A stretch of DNA of 64,000 nt from Rothia amarae (GTDB lineage: Bacteria; Actinomycetota; Actinomycetes; Actinomycetales; Micrococcaceae), in assembly GCF_014705945.2 (NCBI RefSeq), contig NZ_CP061538.1, forward strand, positions 744,001 through 808,000. The letters are read 5' to 3'. The position numbers were made by a program, and so were the translations under genes. Each line of letters opens with the position of its first letter. Positions within the stretch are counted from its first letter, which is position 1. The notes below the pieces were generated by a model. That model made no database searches, was not told the DNA's origin, and worked only from the letters and a program-made list of their open reading frames with translations. Below are positions 37,515-47,199 of this stretch, in pieces.

Positions 37515-38195
37515 GTGACTCAGAAAGTACCTCAATCCATGCGTGTTTTGCTCACCTACTTTGGCGCTTTTGAGGGTGTGCCGGTGAATCCTACTGATCG
37601 GTTGGCTCATGCGGTGCACGCTCACTGTGAGGAGCATCCCGAGTGGGCAGTGGAAGTTATTCTTCAAGAGTTACCCGTTGTCTTTGGTGAGTCGGCACGA
37701 CGGTTGAATGAAACCATAGCCGCCGAAACACCTGATGCAGTCATTGCCTTGGGTGTAGCGGTGGGGCGGAATAAAGTCAGTTTAGAGCGTGTAGCCATAA
37801 ACCTGGATGATGCGCGAATCGCAGATACTGAAGGCATTCAGCGCAAAGATTCTCCCATCGTGGCAGACGCACCTGCCGCCTATTTTTCCACGTTGCCCAC
37901 ACGCGCCGTCGTTGAAAAAGCTCAGGCACTAAATTTGCCTGCAGAACTGAGCTATACCGCAGGAACCTACGTGTGCAACCATGTTTTTTATTCGCTGATG
38001 CACGCGGTTGCCGGCACAACTATTCCAGCCGGGTTTATCCACGTTCCTGCCTTGGAATTTGAAACAGGACCACAAAACCAACTCGTTGCCCATGTGGACG
38101 CCGGGGGAGTAGAAGGCACAGCAATACCTACAATTTCGGTCGAAGAAGCGAAGCAAATTATTACTCTAGCCATCCTAGAAATTTCTGAAAGGTAA
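37515..38195 (+). CDS. pcp: Pyroglutamyl peptidase I (C15)
   Basis: 226 residues from a GTG with AAAGGAAGGAAAG upstream. It removes N-terminal pyroglutamate from peptides in the cytoplasm. The catalytic triad is visible: Glu in KVSLERVAINLDDARIAD, Cys in GTYVCNHVFYSLMH and His in GFIHVPALEFE. The N-terminal LLTYFGAFEGVPVNPTDRLA corresponds to the usual GFGPFGGVPVNPS. The neighbouring S9 peptidase would be a partner in peptide turnover. The DUF805 gene begins 3 bases after the stop. Confidence 0.92.
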   Translation: MTQKVPQSMRVLLTYFGAFEGVPVNPTDRLAHAVHAHCEEHPEWAVEVILQELPVVFGESARRLNETIAAETPDAVIALGVAVGRNKVSLERVAINLDDARIADTEGIQRKDSPIVADAPAAYFSTLPTRAVVEKAQALNLPAELSYTAGTYVCNHVFYSLMHAVAGTTIPAGFIHVPALEFETGPQNQLVAHVDAGGVEGTAIPTISVEEAKQIITLAILEISER

Positions 38196-38198
38196 ACC

Positions 38199-38690
38199 AT
38201 GACTCAGAACCACTTTCCGCCACCGACGCCTTACTCGTATGTTCCGCAGCCGCGTCCGTCGGTGTCCTTCAAACAAGCTATGCGCAACAACAAAAGGTAC
38301 CTGTGGCATTTCAGCGGACGAGCCTCCCGGAGCGAATTTTGGAAGCCCTGGGGACTGTGGGTAGCGGTGTGTATTCTGCCTCTTATCGCGGGTTATATCG
38401 GTTGGATAGCGATTGTTTTTAATATGGGCTCACAACCAGGTTCTGCTTTCGCTAGTTTTGTCCTGATTTATTTCTTGGTCTACGCCTTTTTGGTTTTTGC
38501 GCTGGGAATTACCTTCACTCTGATGACGCTTTCCCTGGGCTGGCGTAGGTTGCAGGATGCCGGATTCCCCGGCGCTCTGTGGCTGCTAAATTTCATCGGG
38601 ATTGGCATAGTGCCCTTGGTGATGTGCATGATGCCAGCATCGCCCAACGGGTTGAGCTACGACGGCCCGCAAGACTATAACCGCCCGTAA
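38199..38690 (+). CDS. DUF805 membrane protein
   Basis: 163 residues. A Pro-rich N-terminus precedes the DUF805 core: FKQAMRNNKRYLWHFSGRAS, RSEFWKPWGLWV, then three or four membrane helices, and GWRRLQDAGFPGALWLLNFI. The family is widespread in bacterial inner membranes, without a settled role. It is tightly linked to pcp, so the two are co-transcribed. Confidence 0.85.
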   Translation: MTQNHFPPPTPYSYVPQPRPSVSFKQAMRNNKRYLWHFSGRASRSEFWKPWGLWVAVCILPLIAGYIGWIAIVFNMGSQPGSAFASFVLIYFLVYAFLVFALGITFTLMTLSLGWRRLQDAGFPGALWLLNFIGIGIVPLVMCMMPASPNGLSYDGPQDYNRP

Positions 38691-38718
38691 GTTTAGAGGC
38701 TGAAGTTGTAGATACGAA

Positions 38719-38747
38719 AAGTGACCGGCATCGATGACCGGTCACTT
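38719..38747. terminator. Terminator hairpin downstream of the DUF805 gene
   Basis: AAGTGACCGG (38719-38728) pairs with CCGGTCACTT (38738-38747). A second GC-rich hairpin (38780-38793 with 38802-38815, one mismatch) lies between it and the convergent pgi stop. Confidence 0.75.
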
Positions 38748-38836
38748 ATCTAAGCCACGCCTTTTACGGTACTGCCGCCGGCGCCCCGTCACAACCTCGG
38801 CTGTGACGGAGCGCCAGGCGTATACCGTGAAGACTT

Positions 38837-40513
38837 CTACTTACGTTGAGTGAGGTAGAAACCGATGAGGTTCTGAGTGGAAGAATCTTGTTCAGCGAGA
38901 ACTTCACGGTCTCCCGCTACAGCAGGTGCTAGCTGTTGAGCGAGCTGCTTGCCGAGTTCCACGCCCCACTGGTCGAAGGAGTCGATACCCCACACAACGC
39001 CCTGTACGAAGGTGATGTGTTCGTAGAGTGCAATGAGCTGCCCCAGCACGGAAGGCGTGAGCTTGGACGCCATGATGGACGTCGTCGGGCGGTTCCCGGT
39101 AAAGACGCGGGCGGGAACGATTGCTTCATCGGTGCCTTCGGCGCGAACCTCATCTGCGGTTTTGCCAAAGGCTAGTGCTTTCGTCTGGGCAAAGAAGTTT
39201 GCCAGGAAGAGCTCGTGAACGTCCTGGTCGCCGTCTTTGGTGGCGTGTACCGGGTTGGCGAACGCAATGAAGTCGGCAGGGATGATGCGAGTTCCCTGGT
39301 GGATGAGCTGGTAGAAGGCATGCTGACCGTTAGTGCCGGGTTCTCCCCAGAAAACTTCACCGGTGTTGTAGATAACCGGTTTACCTTCGGCGGTGACTCC
39401 CTTGCCGTTGGATTCCATGGTGAGCTGCTGCAGGTAGGCAGGGAAGCGGTGCAGGTACTGGTCATAGGGGAGTACCGCGTGCGTTTCAGCGCCGAGGAAG
39501 TTGACGTTCCAAATATTCAGCAGACCCATGAGCGCTGGAACATTTTCTTCAAGAGATGCGGTGCGGAAGTGCTCGTCCATGGCGTGGAAGCCAGCGAGGA
39601 ATTCTTCAAAGACGTCGGGACCCAGCACAATCGCCAGAGAAGTACCGATGGCTGAGTCGACGGAGTAGCGACCGCCTACCCAGTTCCAGAAACCAAAAGC
39701 GTTCTCGGGGTCGATGCCGAAGTCCTTGACCTTATCGAGTGCGGTGGAAACGGCAATAAAGTGGGACGCTACGGCGTCGTTTTCTTCTTTACCGTCGAGC
39801 GCACCGTTCTCGCGGAGGGAATCGAGAAGCCACTGACGGCACACTCGGGCGTTGGTGAGAGTCTCTAGCGTTCCGAAGGTCTTTGAAGCCACAATGAAGA
39901 GCGTGGTTTCGGGGTCCAAATCAGCTACGGTCTCTGCGGCGTCGGTGGGGTCAATATTAGAGATAAAGCGTGCTTCCAGGCCATCCTGCGCGTAGGGCTT
40001 GAGAGCTTCGTAGACCATGACCGGGCCCAAGTCTGAGCCACCAATACCGATATTCACTACGGTTTCAATCTTCTTGCCGGTGATACCGGTCCACTCGCCG
40101 GAGCGCACGCGGTCGGCGAAATCGTACATACGACCGAGTACTTCTTGCACATCGGCATCAACGTTCTGACCATCTACCTGAAGTTCTGGGGAAATACCAG
40201 AGGGACGGCGTAGCGCAGTATGCAGTACAGCGCGATCTTCGGTCACGTTGATATGTTCGCCGGAGAACATCGCCGCACGGCGTTCATCGAGCTTAACCTC
40301 GGCTGCAAGTTTCTTCAGCGATTCGAGAATTTCGGTGTTGATGAGGTTCTTCGAGAGGTCAACGAGCAAATCTGCAGCCTCGAATGTGAAGCGTTCTGCA
40401 CGCTTAGAATCTTCTGCAAACCAACCGCGCAGATCAGGCTTGAGATTCTTGCTGTGCTCATTTAACTCAGCCCAAGCGGATGTGGTCGTGGGATCAACAA
40501 TATTTTTAGTCAT
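38837..40513 (-). CDS. pgi: Glucose-6-phosphate isomerase
   Basis: 558 residues. It interconverts glucose 6-phosphate and fructose 6-phosphate in glycolysis and gluconeogenesis. Signatures visible are [58 protein letters not shown], and the C-terminal signature [20 protein letters not shown] with ELGKQLA. Copy B of the structured repeat lies 88 bases upstream of the start. It is convergent with the DUF805 gene. Confidence 0.97.
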   Translation of the reverse strand: MTKNIVDPTTTSAWAELNEHSKNLKPDLRGWFAEDSKRAERFTFEAADLLVDLSKNLINTEILESLKKLAAEVKLDERRAAMFSGEHINVTEDRAVLHTALRRPSGISPELQVDGQNVDADVQEVLGRMYDFADRVRSGEWTGITGKKIETVVNIGIGGSDLGPVMVYEALKPYAQDGLEARFISNIDPTDAAETVADLDPETTLFIVASKTFGTLETLTNARVCRQWLLDSLRENGALDGKEENDAVASHFIAVSTALDKVKDFGIDPENAFGFWNWVGGRYSVDSAIGTSLAIVLGPDVFEEFLAGFHAMDEHFRTASLEENVPALMGLLNIWNVNFLGAETHAVLPYDQYLHRFPAYLQQLTMESNGKGVTAEGKPVIYNTGEVFWGEPGTNGQHAFYQLIHQGTRIIPADFIAFANPVHATKDGDQDVHELFLANFFAQTKALAFGKTADEVRAEGTDEAIVPARVFTGNRPTTSIMASKLTPSVLGQLIALYEHITFVQGVVWGIDSFDQWGVELGKQLAQQLAPAVAGDREVLAEQDSSTQNLIGFYLTQRK

Positions 40514-40600
40514 GGCTCAATTTTCCCACTCGTGTGCCAACGATGCCAGCTCTAGCACAAGATGACGGGCGGGTTTATTCTCCGGGTTACTCCTACCATC

Positions 40601-40697
40601 AGGGGCAGCCTCGGCAAGCGATCCCTCTCGCCTGCCTCGCTAGCGCTCGCAAAGGCGATTCACGCCAGACCCAGCCAGCTTGCCTCCAGCTGCCCCT
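40601..40697 (+). repeat. Dispersed structured repeat, copy B (plus orientation)
   Basis: The outer stem AGGGGCAGC/GCTGCCCCT (40601-40609 with 40689-40697) is perfect; GGCAAGC/GCTTGCC pairs at 40613-40619 with 40679-40685, and the inner TCGCC/GGCGA at 40628-40632 with 40654-40658. The rest of the pgi-BCCT gap (40514-40887) holds a TTGGGCG hairpin at 40818-40837 and presumably two divergent promoters. Confidence 0.88.
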
Positions 40698-40887
40698 GGT
40701 TGCCGGTTCCCCCTAAATAAAGAACCCAAGACTCTCTTGTGATTTCTCTCAGCTTGCTTACTTCAATCTGGTAATACGCCGTCAATTTCGTTACGTTAGA
40801 TAAGGCTATTGTCATCCTTGGGCGGAATTACGCCCAACAACACATCACATTTTATTGGTACGTAACTAGATTCATAAGGTATTTTCT

Positions 40888-42813
40888 ATGGCACATTCAC
40901 ATGCGGCTCCGCCGGGCGATGCCCCTGATATCCGTCACGGCGATATTGACGCACAGGCAGAAGAAAATATGCGCGAGGGTACACTTGCACCCCGCGTTTT
41001 CTGGCCAGCTGCTATTATCATGGCTATTTTTATTGGCCTCACCTTGGCTTTTCCCCAAAAAGCAAAAGGTATTTTTGACGCTCTGCAGTCAGACGTCATC
41101 TCATATTTTGGCTGGTACTACGTTGCCATCGTTGCCTTCTTTGTAGTCTTTGCGCTCTACCTGGGTTTTTCCCGCATGGGCGATATCAAGCTCGGTAGCG
41201 ATGACGACAAACCCGCCTACTCGTTCCGAACCTGGTTCGCGTTCCTCTTCGCAGCAGGTATGGGTATTGGTCTAGTTTTCTACGGTGCAACTGAACCGCT
41301 GATGCACTTCGTTTCCCCGCGCCCCGGGGTCGATGGAACTCCTGAGCAGGTTGCTCAAGAAGCAATGAGTCAGTCTTACCTACACTGGGGTCTGCACCCC
41401 TGGGCGATCTATGTGATCGTTGGTTTGGCTATTGCCTACGCTACGCACCGTCTGAAGCTACCCCTATCTATCCGTTACTCGCTGAAACCACTGCTGGGGG
41501 ATCGAGTCAAGGGTAAATGGGGCGACGTTATTGATATCGTCGCTCTGGTAGGAACTCTCTTTGGTGTGGCGACCTCCCTGGGCTTGGGTGTGATGCAGAT
41601 TGCCGCTGGTCTGGGTTTTCTGAACATCCCTGCAGAGGGCAACCTCTGGCTGACCGGAATCATCTTGGTTCTCATGGGCATCACCCTTTTCTCGGTGGTA
41701 ACCGGTCTTGAAAAGGGCATGAAATGGCTCTCCAACGGCAACTTGATTCTTGCAGCTATTGTTTGTCTTTTCGTTCTAGCAGTTGGTCCCACCATCTTCT
41801 TGCTCCGCGAATTCATCGGTTCACTGGGGCACTACTTCCAGAACGTTATTTACATGACCTTCGATACCCTGGCAATGTATGGGGACGACGGTCAGAAATT
41901 CCAGGCAACCTGGACTACCTTCTACTGGGGCTGGTGGATTTCATGGTCGCCCTTCGTAGGCATGTTCATTGCGCGTGTTTCTAAGGGTCGTTCGGTCCGT
42001 GAATTCGTCGTCGGCGTACTGCTTGTTCCCGCGTTTACTTCCTTCTTCTGGTTCGCTGTGATGGGCGGTACTGCACTTCACCAGGAGCTCTTCGGCGATG
42101 TGACTTTGCGCAACGAAGACGGCAGCGTAACCGCTGAAAATGCCCTCTTCCATATGCTGGGCAACCTGCCCGGTGGCGTCGTCCTCACCATTGGCGCGGT
42201 AATTTTGATTACCGTATTCTTCGTAACCTCCGCTGACTCTGGCGCGCTGGTTCTGGGCATGATTTCCACCAACGGTTCACCCGAACCCAAGACATGGATT
42301 CGCGTGTTCTGGTGCTTGGTTGCTGCCTTTACAGCAATCGCCCTGATCTGGGCAGGCGGCACAGATTCCCTGTCAGCTATCCAGACGGTAGCGATTTTGA
42401 CGGCAATCCCGTTCTCCCTCGTCATTCTGATGATGTGTGTATCGCTCTACAAGGCACTGAGCTTTGAACACAAGCTCTTTATCCGCGCTCAGCGTCGTAA
42501 TGCTCGTGAAGAAATCGCTCTTGAGCTACGCGATAATCTTGGTGAACAGGTTGATGAGATGGTTGCTTCCGGTGTGGACCGCCGTCTGGCAACAGCAGTG
42601 GATGAAGCAGTTGAAGAAGCAGTGGACGCCAAGGTCGAGCGAAAGGTTAACCTCGCCGTCAACGAAAAACTCGATGAACGGGTTGAATCCGCAGTTGCTT
42701 CCACCGTGGACGAAGTTGCTTTCCAGGTGCAGGCAAACACCGTTGCAATCCAAGAGCTGAAAGAAAACTCTTCTGGTTCTGAATCAGCAAGCAACGGACC
42801 CTGGGATAAGTAG
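40888..42813 (+). CDS. BCCT-family betaine/carnitine/choline-type transporter
   Basis: 641 residues. After a polar N-terminus (40 residues) there are 12 membrane helices. The family signature WWISWSPFVGMFIARVSKGR is complete, as is GMGIGLVFYGATEPL. Such sodium-coupled symporters import glycine betaine and related compatible solutes under osmotic stress. The C-terminal tail of about 110 residues (from RAQRRNAREEIALEL) is unusual, holding imperfect heptad-like repeats rich in V, D, E and A (VDEAVEEAVDAKVERKV and so on). It may be a coiled-coil sensor like the BetP tail. Substrate is inferred. Confidence 0.9.
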   Translation: MAHSHAAPPGDAPDIRHGDIDAQAEENMREGTLAPRVFWPAAIIMAIFIGLTLAFPQKAKGIFDALQSDVISYFGWYYVAIVAFFVVFALYLGFSRMGDIKLGSDDDKPAYSFRTWFAFLFAAGMGIGLVFYGATEPLMHFVSPRPGVDGTPEQVAQEAMSQSYLHWGLHPWAIYVIVGLAIAYATHRLKLPLSIRYSLKPLLGDRVKGKWGDVIDIVALVGTLFGVATSLGLGVMQIAAGLGFLNIPAEGNLWLTGIILVLMGITLFSVVTGLEKGMKWLSNGNLILAAIVCLFVLAVGPTIFLLREFIGSLGHYFQNVIYMTFDTLAMYGDDGQKFQATWTTFYWGWWISWSPFVGMFIARVSKGRSVREFVVGVLLVPAFTSFFWFAVMGGTALHQELFGDVTLRNEDGSVTAENALFHMLGNLPGGVVLTIGAVILITVFFVTSADSGALVLGMISTNGSPEPKTWIRVFWCLVAAFTAIALIWAGGTDSLSAIQTVAILTAIPFSLVILMMCVSLYKALSFEHKLFIRAQRRNAREEIALELRDNLGEQVDEMVASGVDRRLATAVDEAVEEAVDAKVERKVNLAVNEKLDERVESAVASTVDEVAFQVQANTVAIQELKENSSGSESASNGPWDK

Positions 42814-42838
42814 CTGTTTAAGTGGCGCCTTAGCGTGG

Positions 42839-42930
42839 CACAGCGGGCGGCAAGCTGGCTGGGCCTGGCATGAATCGCATCAGTGAGCGCCAGCGAACCC
42901 ATACGAGAAGGATTGCTTGCCGCCGCTGTG
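42839..42930 (-). repeat. Dispersed structured repeat, copy D (minus orientation)
   Basis: 42839-42855 pairs with 42915-42930 with one bulged base. The core is nearly identical to that of copy A. In minus orientation the inner stem reads TCGTAT/ATGCGA, i.e. one G-U wobble that is allowed only in RNA of that strand. The rest of the gap (42814-43171) holds a terminator and the typA promoter region. Confidence 0.88.
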
Positions 42931-42950
42931 TCAGGCTATAGAGCGCAAAT

Positions 42951-42995
42951 AAGCGGTGCATCTCCTCGCCAGTTGTGGCAGGAGATGCACCGCTT
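42951..42995 (+). terminator. Terminator between BCCT gene and typA
   Basis: A perfect 16-bp stem: AAGCGGTGCATCTCCT (42951-42966) with 42980-42995, followed by TTGCTATAT. Confidence 0.85.
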
Positions 42996-43171
42996 TGCTA
43001 TATCTCCTAGGTTAAAGAATTATTGGGAGGTTCATCACCGCATTACCTTGTTTTAGCGTTCTAACGCGTATAGTTGCTAGCAAGCCCTCACCCGCGAGTG
43101 CTCATTTCCTATGCACAGAATCCGGGTTATTGGGCAGTAACACTCCCTAGACTTAAGCGAGATTTATACGC

Positions 43172-45079
43172 ATGTCAGAAAACACAGCTTCACGTAGCGA
43201 TTTGCGCAACGTAGCAATCGTGGCGCACGTTGACCACGGTAAGACCACCATCGTTGACGCAATGCTAAAGCAGACCAACGCTTTCTCCACTCACGGAGAC
43301 GTTGAAGATCGTGTCATGGACTCGGGCGACCTTGAAAAAGAAAAAGGTATTACCATCCTGGCAAAGAACACCACAGTGTTCTATGAAGGTCCCTCGGCCA
43401 ATGGTGAAGCAATCACCATTAACGTGATCGATACTCCCGGCCACGCCGACTTCGGTGGCGAGGTTGAGCGCGGTCTTTCCATGGTTGATGGCGTCGTTCT
43501 GCTTGTTGACGCATCGGAAGGCCCCCTTCCTCAGACTCGCTTCGTGCTCCGTAAGGCACTTGCAGCAAAACTCCCCGTTATCCTCGTGGTCAACAAGGTT
43601 GACCGCCCCGACGCTCGTATTGAAGAAGTCGTTGGCGAGACCATGGACCTTCTTCTGGGCTTGGGCTCTGACCTCGCAGATGAGGTTCCCGACCTTGACG
43701 TCGACGCCCTCTTGGACGTTCCCGTTGTGTACGCATCAGGTAAAGCTGGTGCGGCATCCTTGAACCAGCCTGCTGACGGCGGCTTGCCCGATAATGATGA
43801 TCTGGAGCCCCTGTTCCAGACCATTCTTGAGCACGTTCCTGCTCCTACTTATAACCCCGATGAGGTTTTGCAGGCGCACGTTACTAACCTTGACTCCTCA
43901 CCCTTCCTCGGTCGTCTTGCGCTACTGCGTATTTTCAACGGCACCTTGCGCAAGGGCCAGACCGTAGCTTGGGTACGCCAGGACGGTCAGACCAAGAACG
44001 TTCGTATCTCCGAACTTCTGGCAACCAAGGCACTTGAGCGCGTTCCTGCTGAATCAGCTGGCCCCGGTGAAATCGTGGCAGTTGCGGGTATCGAAGACAT
44101 CACCATTGGTGAAACTTTGACTGACCCCGAGAACCCCAAGCCGCTGCCTTTGATTACTGTGGACGATCCCGCGATCTCTATGACCATTGGTATTAACACC
44201 TCACCTCTTGCAGGTCGTGTTAAGGGCGCGAAGGTAACCGCTCGTCAGGTGAAAGATCGCCTGGACAAAGAACTCATCGGTAACGTTTCTTTGAAGGTTC
44301 TTCCCACCCAGCGCCCAGACGCTTGGGAAGTTCAGGGTCGTGGCGAACTTGCTTTGGCTATTTTAGTGGAGCAGATGCGCCGTGAAGGCTTCGAGCTCAC
44401 CGTAGGTAAGCCTCAGGTAGTGACCAAGACTATTGACGGCAAGATTCACGAACCTATGGAACATCTCATTATTGACGTTCCCGAAGAGTACCTCGGCGCT
44501 GTGACTCAGTTGCTTGCTGGTCGTAAGGGCAGCATGTCCGGTATGACCAACAACGGCACCGGCTGGGTTCGCATGGAATTTGATGTGCCCGCTCGTGGCC
44601 TGATTGGTTTCCGCACTCAGTTCTTGACTGATACTCGTGGCGCAGGCATCTCGTCGTCCTACTCCATCGGCTACGAGCCGTGGGCAGGCGACATCGAATA
44701 CCGCACCAACGGCTCACTGGTAGCTGACCGTGCCGGTGTTGTGACTCCTTACGCCATGATTAACCTGCAGGAACGCGGTTCGTTCTTCGTGGAACCCACG
44801 ACTGAGGTTTACGAAGGCATGATCGTTGGCGAGAACTCCCGTGCAGATGACATGGAAGTTAACATCACCAAGGAAAAGAAGCTCACTAACATGCGTAGTG
44901 CTTCTGCAGATAACTTCGAAAACCTTACTCCTCCCAAGAAGCTCACTTTGGAAGAGTCCCTAGAATTCGCTCGTGAAGACGAGTGCGTTGAGGTTACTCC
45001 CGAAGCTATCCGTATCCGCAAGGTTACGTTGGACGCTAACGAGCGCGTGCGCGAGTACCGCCGCCGTCACCGCGCCTAA
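43172..45079 (+). CDS. typA: GTP-binding protein TypA/BipA
   Basis: 635 residues, the standard length. It is a translational GTPase acting on the ribosome, needed under stress or low temperature in other bacteria. G1 is AHVDHGKTTIVDAM, G3 DTPGHADFGGEVERG and G4 VNKVDRPDAR. Domains II, III and V follow, and the BipA-specific C-terminal domain ends in VREYRRRHRA. Codon use is strongly biased. It is followed by a terminator (45112-45141) and the mshB-like gene. Confidence 0.97.
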   Translation: MSENTASRSDLRNVAIVAHVDHGKTTIVDAMLKQTNAFSTHGDVEDRVMDSGDLEKEKGITILAKNTTVFYEGPSANGEAITINVIDTPGHADFGGEVERGLSMVDGVVLLVDASEGPLPQTRFVLRKALAAKLPVILVVNKVDRPDARIEEVVGETMDLLLGLGSDLADEVPDLDVDALLDVPVVYASGKAGAASLNQPADGGLPDNDDLEPLFQTILEHVPAPTYNPDEVLQAHVTNLDSSPFLGRLALLRIFNGTLRKGQTVAWVRQDGQTKNVRISELLATKALERVPAESAGPGEIVAVAGIEDITIGETLTDPENPKPLPLITVDDPAISMTIGINTSPLAGRVKGAKVTARQVKDRLDKELIGNVSLKVLPTQRPDAWEVQGRGELALAILVEQMRREGFELTVGKPQVVTKTIDGKIHEPMEHLIIDVPEEYLGAVTQLLAGRKGSMSGMTNNGTGWVRMEFDVPARGLIGFRTQFLTDTRGAGISSSYSIGYEPWAGDIEYRTNGSLVADRAGVVTPYAMINLQERGSFFVEPTTEVYEGMIVGENSRADDMEVNITKEKKLTNMRSASADNFENLTPPKKLTLEESLEFAREDECVEVTPEAIRIRKVTLDANERVREYRRRHRA

Positions 45080-45111
45080 TCACTTAGCTGGCTCTTTGAG
45101 CCGGTAAACTT

Positions 45112-45146
45112 TCAGGGGACTGCCGTAAGGTGGTCCCCTGAGTTTT
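45112..45146 (+). terminator. Terminator after typA
   Basis: TCAGGGGAC (45112-45120) pairs with GTCCCCTGA (45133-45141), followed by GTTTT. The ATG at 45147 directly follows this T-run, which argues that it is not the start of the next gene. Confidence 0.78.
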
Positions 45147-45173
45147 ATGTTGGTCTTCTTTCAGGAGTATCTT

Positions 45174-46529
45174 TTGACGAGTCAGTCAGCGCCGCAGCAG
45201 CCGGCGGTTCCAGAGAATCAGCCTTATTACCCTGAACAGGGTAATTTTGTGGCTGCTCACGCGGTGTATTCTCTTTTGCCTGCGGGAGTAGATGCGCAGA
45301 ATGCTCGCGTCTTATTTATTCACGCGCATCCGGATGACGAATCGACGTCTACCGGCGCCACTATGGGTGCACTCGCTGAAGAGGGCGCTCAAGTAGATTT
45401 GCTGACTCTCACGCGTGGCGAGATGGGTGAGGTAATTCCTGAGGACCTCAAACATCTTGAAGCCGCGCACCCGGGCACCACAGATTTTGGGGCAGCGCTG
45501 GGAGAGTATCGCGCGCAAGAGCTGGCTCAGGCGCTCGTTGCCCTCGGCGTAGATCGTCACTTTTTTCTGGGGCAGGACGTCGCCGCTGTTCCGGGCGGGC
45601 GGAAATTTTTCCGGGATTCGGGCATGGTGTGGGGTGCTGACGGTCGCGCTGCCGCTAACCCAGACGCCGCCCGAGACTGCTTGACAGCGCTAAATCTAGA
45701 AGAAGAAGCGTCAGGAATTGCTGCGGTGATTCGTGCACGCCGCCCGCACGTAGTGGTGACTTACGATCACGGTGGTGGTTACGGCCATCCCGATCATTTG
45801 CGGACCTATGAGGCGAGCATGAAGGCGCTTGAAATGGTAGCTGGTTCGGACGCCGAACCACTGTTGGTCTGGGGACTGGAAGGCGAAGCTGATCCAGCAG
45901 ATACCCGCCAGCAGGCTGTCATCCAGGGTTCGCTGATGCGCAAACGTGCTGCTATGCAAGCGCATCGTACACAAATCATTGTGGTGGATGATGAGACTTT
46001 TCAGTATTCCAACCTTGTACCGCAAAAGATTTCTGCGCGGGAAACCTACCGCCTCTTGCAGAGCAAGGTTCCAGAACACACGATGGAACTTAATTCGCTG
46101 GGCGGTAACGGTCCTCTCTCCAGCCGGAACGCTGATATTCATCCCAGCGTAGGGAATTCTGTACTGACAGGTATCGCTTTGGGGCTGCTCGTAGGTTTCA
46201 TTGGGACGATGTACCATGCGTCCATTTGGTACATTAATGAATCCTTTTACATTCCCTGGGGCGCGTTGTTGGCACTCATTTTGGTGTTCTCTGCGGCCAC
46301 TTGGAATTCCCTTCGCGCCGGAAGAAACTGGGCTGGCTCGCTGGTAGGGATTATTACTTTCTTGGTAATTGCACTCTTTGCATTTGCCAAGCCCCATTCG
46401 ATTTTGGTGCTCGTCAATCCGGCGGTACCGGTGGGGGTCGCGGGAACTATGTGGATGCTTGGTTCTTTAGCCGCGACTATCGTTTCTAACGTCTGGGTGA
46501 ACCGTTTGCGGTATCGAGCGCACAGATAA
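45174..46529 (+). CDS. mshB: MshB-like PIG-L deacetylase with C-terminal membrane domain
   Basis: 451 residues from a TTG at 45174, which has AGGAG at 45163-45167; an ATG at 45147 falls in the typA terminator. Residues 40-325 form a PIG-L/LmbE zinc deacetylase: AHPDDE (51-56), TYDHGGGYGHPDHL, and MRKRAAMQAHRTQI. It probably removes acetyl from GlcNAc-inositol in mycothiol synthesis. From about residue 345 four membrane helices follow. In mycobacteria, from memory, a separate small membrane protein gene follows mshB, so this could be a fusion of the two. Mycothiol is the likely thiol of this organism. Confidence 0.85.
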   Translation: MTSQSAPQQPAVPENQPYYPEQGNFVAAHAVYSLLPAGVDAQNARVLFIHAHPDDESTSTGATMGALAEEGAQVDLLTLTRGEMGEVIPEDLKHLEAAHPGTTDFGAALGEYRAQELAQALVALGVDRHFFLGQDVAAVPGGRKFFRDSGMVWGADGRAAANPDAARDCLTALNLEEEASGIAAVIRARRPHVVVTYDHGGGYGHPDHLRTYEASMKALEMVAGSDAEPLLVWGLEGEADPADTRQQAVIQGSLMRKRAAMQAHRTQIIVVDDETFQYSNLVPQKISARETYRLLQSKVPEHTMELNSLGGNGPLSSRNADIHPSVGNSVLTGIALGLLVGFIGTMYHASIWYINESFYIPWGALLALILVFSAATWNSLRAGRNWAGSLVGIITFLVIALFAFAKPHSILVLVNPAVPVGVAGTMWMLGSLAATIVSNVWVNRLRYRAHR

Positions 46530-46673
46530 GCTGAGCCCATCCCCGGTTTTCTGCTGTCAGCTACACCACTAAACTATTTACCTGATGTTGTTCAGGGCTA
46601 CCATTGAATAAGGTTTCAAAGCGCACACTGATTCTTTACGTGCGTAGCTCACTTGCCCAGAAAGGCCCACCGC

Positions 46674-46997
46674 ATGACTTACGTTATTGCCCAGCCTTGC
46701 GTTGATGTCAAAGACCGCGCTTGCGTTGAGGAATGCCCCGTTGACTGCATCTACGAGGGTGAACGCACCCTCTACATTCACCCTGATGAATGCGTAGACT
46801 GCGGTGCGTGTGAACCCGTATGCCCCGTAGAAGCAATTTACTATGAGGACGACGTTCCCGAGCAGTGGGAAGAGTACACTCAGGCAAACGTCGATTTCTT
46901 TGACGATCTCGGTTCGCCCGGTGGCGCGGCTCGCCTGGGCAATACCGGCAAAGATGTCGACTGGATTGCAGCTTTGCCCAAGCAGAATCAGAGCTAA
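46674..46997 (+). CDS. fdxA: Seven-iron ferredoxin FdxA/FdxC
   Basis: 107 residues from the ATG at 46674 (MTYVIAQPC); an upstream in-frame ATG adds unlikely sequence. An electron carrier with one 3Fe-4S and one 4Fe-4S cluster. Cysteines are visible in CVDVKDRACVEECPVDCIY and CVDCGACEPVCPVEAIYYED. The C-terminal 45 residues are the typical extension. AGAAAGG is the ribosome binding site. A strong terminator follows. Confidence 0.95.
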   Translation: MTYVIAQPCVDVKDRACVEECPVDCIYEGERTLYIHPDECVDCGACEPVCPVEAIYYEDDVPEQWEEYTQANVDFFDDLGSPGGAARLGNTGKDVDWIAALPKQNQS

Positions 46998-47010
46998 ATT
47001 TCATGGCGAG

Positions 47011-47045
47011 AACTCCCTACAGCTAAAGCTGTGGGGAGTTTTTTT
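47011..47045 (+). terminator. Terminator after ferredoxin
   Basis: AACTCCCTACAGC (47011-47023) pairs with GCTGTGGGGAGTT (47028-47040) with one G-T pair, followed by T residues to 47045. Confidence 0.93.
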
Positions 47046-47199
47046 AGATGGAGTTGTTCCAGGTGAAATGCGGAACAGCGAGGGTGCTCGTCTTTTAGCT
47101 GACAACTTAGTGCAGTGGCTCGTTGCCGTCATAAAATCGGAGATTTGATCCCAGAACACCTAGAATAAGTGACAAGATTCCCCACGTTAGGACACCACT

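Noticed and set aside
45147-45173. ATG at 45147 as the mshB-like start
   Set aside because: It follows the T-run of the typA terminator and lacks a ribosome binding site; TTG 45174 has AGGAG at the right distance.
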